From contig CAKUWO010000002.1 of NCBI GenBank assembly GCA_934699415.1, forward strand, positions 1 to 64,000: DNA of 64,000 nucleotides, in the 5' to 3' direction. This stretch comes from an uncultured Erysipelotrichaceae bacterium (GTDB lineage Bacteria; Bacillota_I; Bacilli_A; Erysipelotrichales; Erysipelotrichaceae). The notes under the pieces were generated by a model that ran no database searches, was not told the origin of the DNA, and worked only from the letters and a program-made list of their open reading frames with translations. Position 1 is the first letter of the stretch. Each line of letters opens with the position of its first letter. This document shows, one piece after another, positions 61,135 to 64,000 of this stretch. The position numbers and the translations under genes were made by a program.

Positions 61135-61150
61135 CGTTTCACGTGAAACA
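61135..61150. promoter_or_regulatory. parS: parS site between serS and SRP RNA
   Basis: CGTTTCACGTGAAACA, fifteen of sixteen bases of the parS palindrome. It lies in the space between the serS stop and the SRP RNA promoter. Confidence 0.88.
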
Positions 61151-61154
61151 TTTA

Positions 61155-62441
61155 TTACTTCTTAGGCTTAATTAAAGCAGTTCCACCCATATAAGGTCTT
61201 AAGATTTCAGGAACTGTAATAGTACAATCTTCGTTATAGTTATTTTCAATAACCGCAATCATGCCACGTGGCGTAGCAACTACAGTATTATTTAAGGTAT
61301 TTACATAATAAGTGCCTTCATTTCCTTTGGCTCTAATTTGTAATCTTCTAGCCTGAGCATCGCCTAATGTTGAGCAAGAGCCAACTTCAAAGTATTTCTT
61401 TTGTCTTGGACTCCAAGCTTCAACATCACATGATTTAACTTTTAAATCAGCTAAATCACCTGAGCAACACTCAAGAGTACGAACTGGAACATTTAAGCTA
61501 CGGAAATATTGAACAGTATATGACCACATCTTGTTGTACCAATCCATAGATTCTTCAGGTTTGCATAAAACAACCATTTCTTGTTTTTCAAACTGATGAA
61601 CACGATAAAGACCACGCTCTTCGATACCATGACTTCCACCTTCTTTTCTAAAGCAAGGTGAATAAGAAGTTAGAGCGAGAGGTAAAGTATCTTCTTTGAT
61701 AATTTGTCCTTTGAAACGACCAATCATTGAATGTTCAGAAGTACCAATAAGATATAAGTCTTCACCTTCAATCTTATACATCATAGAATCCATTTCTTCA
61801 AATGACATAACTCCATCAACAACATCATGTCTAATCATAAATGGTGGCACAAAGTATGTGAATCCTTTATCAATCATAAAGTCACGAGCATAAGCTAACA
61901 TAGCTTCATGAAGTCTTGCAATATCACCTTTAAGATAATAGAAACCTTCGCCACTTGTTCTTCCTGCAGATTCTTTATCAAGCCCATCAACCTTATCAAG
62001 AATATCTGCATGATGTGGTACTTCATATTCTGGGACAAATGGTTCGCCAAAACGTTCAATTTCAACGTTATGAGTATCGTCTTCGCCAATTGGAACTGAT
62101 GGATCGATGATATTAGGAATCAACATCATCTTAGAGCGAATAAGTTCTTCAAGTTGCTTTTCTTCTTCACCACAATTGTTAATTTCATCACCAATTTTAG
62201 CTACTTCATTCTTAACTGCTTCAGCTTCATCTTTCTTTCCATCTTTTAAAAGGCCACCAATTTCTTTAGATTTAGTATTTCTAAAAGAGCGTAATTCATC
62301 ACCTTTTTTACGTAATTCACGATAGCGAGTATCTAAATCAATAATCTCATCTACTAAAGGTAATTTGTGGTCTTGAAATTTCTTTTTAATATTATCTCTT
62401 ACGAGATCTGGATTTTCACGAATCAATTTAATATCAATCAT
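61155..62441 (-). CDS. serS: Seryl-tRNA synthetase
   Basis: A 428-residue class II SerRS. The long coiled arm (about 30-105) that grips tRNA-Ser is followed by the catalytic core: LIGTSEHSMIG, SPCFRKEGGSHG (motif 2) and VATPRGMIAVIENN (motif 3 region). SerRS also serves selenocysteine tRNA if present. The ribosome site is AGGAGG. The leader is short, so a T-box does not fit. It starts the minus-strand block that goes on with the SRP RNA, tadA and dnaX. Confidence 0.97.
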   Translation of the reverse strand: MIDIKLIRENPDLVRDNIKKKFQDHKLPLVDEIIDLDTRYRELRKKGDELRSFRNTKSKEIGGLLKDGKKDEAEAVKNEVAKIGDEINNCGEEEKQLEELIRSKMMLIPNIIDPSVPIGEDDTHNVEIERFGEPFVPEYEVPHHADILDKVDGLDKESAGRTSGEGFYYLKGDIARLHEAMLAYARDFMIDKGFTYFVPPFMIRHDVVDGVMSFEEMDSMMYKIEGEDLYLIGTSEHSMIGRFKGQIIKEDTLPLALTSYSPCFRKEGGSHGIEERGLYRVHQFEKQEMVVLCKPEESMDWYNKMWSYTVQYFRSLNVPVRTLECCSGDLADLKVKSCDVEAWSPRQKKYFEVGSCSTLGDAQARRLQIRAKGNEGTYYVNTLNNTVVATPRGMIAVIENNYNEDCTITVPEILRPYMGGTALIKPKK

Positions 62442-62864
62442 ATAATCCTCCTAGAATCCTATATATTCTAACATAAAGCAATTTATTATTTATGTAGTAA
62501 ATGATAAAACCCTTGAATTTATGAAGCAAATATGAATATCCAAAATTGGTTGAGGTTTTGACATATTGTAAAATAACATGATGTTCATGATGTCTTGATG
62601 AATAATCAGTGTTCAAATATAGAGAATGCTTGAACTGGTCCTTGATGAACTTAAAAAGCGTGGATTAGACATACAAGACAGACAGGAGTTCAAAGACGAT
62701 TATTTCTAATTCTGAAATCAAAAAAGAAGTACATAGAATGACATTTCTGTCACCATATGTACTTCCCATCGCTCAAGTTGTTTGAGGCGTTGAAATTCAT
62801 TCAATTCCTCATGTTATTTGAAAATTTATTTTTTGACACCTCATCTAATTTTAGAGCGCTTTAT
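62442..62864. other. Gene-free junction region of 420 bases
   Basis: Holds the serS promoter (extended -10 TGTTAGAAT just upstream), a run of repeats (CATGATG twice at about 62578-62594), a 27-residue plus-strand ORF (62626-62709, MLELVLDELKKRGLDI at its start, no ribosome site) and a terminator. Composition changes here. It may be the scar of a lost or acquired element; no complete gene is seen. Confidence 0.5.
62726..62765 (-). terminator. Interrupted-stem terminator of the antiporter gene
   Basis: GAAGTACAT and ATGTACTTC pair over nine bases, with an inner stem TGACA/TGTCA. The minus strand continues TTTTTTGA. It faces the antiporter gene. Confidence 0.75.
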
Positions 62865-64000
62865 TTATCCTTCTGTATGAATTTCACCAGCACGCTTCAA
62901 TGCATTCTTACTTGCAATTGGTCCAATGACCTCATATACAAGCGTTGCACTTAAGATGACCGTCTGGATTGGCTGACCATATTCTGCAGGCAATTGTGCC
63001 AATGCCATTGTAGCCATACCAATCGCAACACCAGCCTGAGGCATCAAAGCCCAGCCGATATTGTTTTTTATAACTGCTGGCTGATGTGTAATTGTTCCAC
63101 CAAGCCAGGATCCCACAAACTTGCCAGAGAATCTCGCAATAATATAAACGATACCAATCAATCCAACCTTTGGTAAAGTTGCAAGGTTCAACTGTGCACC
63201 TGAAACAACGAAAAACAGCATGAACAATGGATATGTCCAGTCATCAATGCATCCAAGAATTCTTTCCGCATCGTCTCTCAAGTTAACATATACAGCACCC
63301 ATTGCCATACATAATAACAGGTTAGATAAGCCAAAATGATCTGCTAATCCAACACCCAGGAATACACCTGCAATTGCTAATGACATACGGTTTGTATGAG
63401 ACTTAAAATAACGGTTACTAACTGCCAGCAAGAATCCCAAAAAAGCACCAAGTAACAAAGCAATTACAATATCTAGAAGTGGAATCAATAATGTATTTGT
63501 TACATTAAATGATTGATGATTTACCATGTTGATTGCAATATTAACGCAGATAGAATATGCAACCAAACCCGTTGCATCATCTGCCGCAACGACTGGCAAT
63601 AACATATCTGTTAAAGGACCACTTGTTTTATACTGACGAACAATCAATAATGTTGCTGCAGGAGCAGTGGAAGCTGAAAGTGCACCAAGCATGATACAGA
63701 TAATCGGATCAAATCCAAGCAGCAATGTAATACTCATCGTAAATACCACAGCGCCAATAGATTCCAAAGCCGTGATAATCAATGCTGGTTTTCCAATGGC
63801 TTTTAAACTGTCTAGTTTAAACTGATCGCCAATTGAGAAAGCAATAAAACCTAAGGCTGCTTCTGTGATAATACTAAAATTTGTTAATTGATCTTCTGGA
63901 ACAAGTTTAAATACACAAGGTCCAATCAATACACCTGCAATCAAATATGCAGTGACATTTGGAAGCTTTACTAAACGTGTAATACGTGTCATAAGCAAGC
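62865..64000 (-). CDS. CPA2-family cation/proton antiporter (N-terminally cut by the window edge)
   Basis: 378 residues are visible from the window edge to the stop; the gene continues to the right. It is a monovalent cation:proton antiporter of the NhaS/KefB type. LIAGVLIGPCVF, VAADDATGLVAYSI (with the transport aspartates in ADDATG) and a run of about 10-11 helices are seen. A KefC-type TrkA domain is not in view. The sequence is much richer in G+C (about 40-50 percent in places) and uses different codons from the rest of the window. That suggests acquisition from another lineage, or a contig join. Confidence 0.82.
   Translation of the reverse strand, partial: LLMTRITRLVKLPNVTAYLIAGVLIGPCVFKLVPEDQLTNFSIITEAALGFIAFSIGDQFKLDSLKAIGKPALIITALESIGAVVFTMSITLLLGFDPIICIMLGALSASTAPAATLLIVRQYKTSGPLTDMLLPVVAADDATGLVAYSICVNIAINMVNHQSFNVTNTLLIPLLDIVIALLLGAFLGFLLAVSNRYFKSHTNRMSLAIAGVFLGVGLADHFGLSNLLLCMAMGAVYVNLRDDAERILGCIDDWTYPLFMLFFVVSGAQLNLATLPKVGLIGIVYIIARFSGKFVGSWLGGTITHQPAVIKNNIGWALMPQAGVAIGMATMALAQLPAEYGQPIQTVILSATLVYEVIGPIASKNALKRAGEIHTEG

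Noticed and set aside
62434..62616. A 60-residue frame upstream of serS
   Set aside because: No ribosome site, it overlaps the serS promoter and start, and the amino-acid pattern is not protein-like. A remnant is possible but unproven.
62442..62640. T-box leader for serS
   Set aside because: The extended -10 lies only about 25 bases before the ribosome site, and no specifier loop or T-box core sequence is visible.
62626..62709. 27-residue ORF before the antiporter
   Set aside because: No Shine-Dalgarno and no family; kept only as part of the junction region.

Overview
The window looks like the chromosome of a low-GC Firmicute. Most of it is AT-rich (I estimate about one third G+C by eye). 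Lipoproteins carry Firmicute-type lipoboxes, most genes have strong AGGAGG-type ribosome sites, and there is no sign of an outer membrane. The LysRS with a C-terminal tRNA-binding domain, the ParA/ParB/Noc set, the class III ribonucleotide reductase and the gene families present would suit an anaerobic gut member of the Erysipelotrichia or a related Bacilli lineage. That placement is inference. Nearly every gene pair is separated by a clear intrinsic terminator.

Layout. 0.1-4.1 kb: HAD phosphatase, L-lactate permease with a 51-residue membrane peptide encoded just behind it, and rplM-rpsI behind a leader. 4.2-8.8 kb: lipoproteins, a MalY/PatB-type lyase, and a polar amino-acid ABC importer split over two divergent units. 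9-12.8 kb: anaerobic ribonucleotide reductase nrdDG, a C_GCAxxG_C_C protein and a cytidylate-kinase-like protein. 12.9-18 kb: methyltransferase, M24 peptidase, TetR regulator, hydrolase, rpiB and an anion permease. 18-22.8 kb: a structured RNA candidate, a DIP1984-family protein, flavodoxin, DASS permease, a lipoprotein with catabolite-type operators, and RluA. 22.8-27.2 kb: thioredoxin reductase, aldehyde dehydrogenase, transaldolase, MBL hydrolase, DHFR. 27.2-31.1 kb: a thiol-redox/Fe-S module (TlpA lipoprotein, NapH-like membrane ferredoxin, 48-residue CXXC protein) divergent from a two-component system. 31-36.3 kb: dehydrogenase, MATE pump, deaminase, YaaA, Ndk, and a lipoprotein driven from behind a (TA)15 tract.

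36.3-41.6 kb is the most striking part. It is a restriction-modification cassette made of a large GIY-YIG/helicase protein and an Eco57I-type DNA methyltransferase. A (TA)n tract splits the methyltransferase into two reading frames. One extra TA unit (or two fewer) joins both halves into a normal-looking 655-residue enzyme, so the gene looks phase-variable and is OFF in this sequence.

41.7-48 kb: lysS fusion, membrane and PH-like proteins, HAD phosphatase, Mbeg1-like hydrolase, UMF1 transporter. 48-62.4 kb is a near-origin style block, all on the minus strand: serS, SRP RNA, tadA, dnaX, recR, a Card1-like CARF nuclease, an EVE/PUA-like protein, a pyridoxal kinase, an HPt-like protein, mnmG, a ThyX-like protein, rsmG, noc, parA, parB, telA. 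Two parS sites lie in or near it. The last 1.5 kb (a partial cation/proton antiporter) is richer in G+C and follows a 420-base stretch with no clear gene, so it may be acquired DNA.

A recurring theme is genes with no Shine-Dalgarno whose -10 box lies exactly six bases before the ATG. These look like leaderless transcripts.
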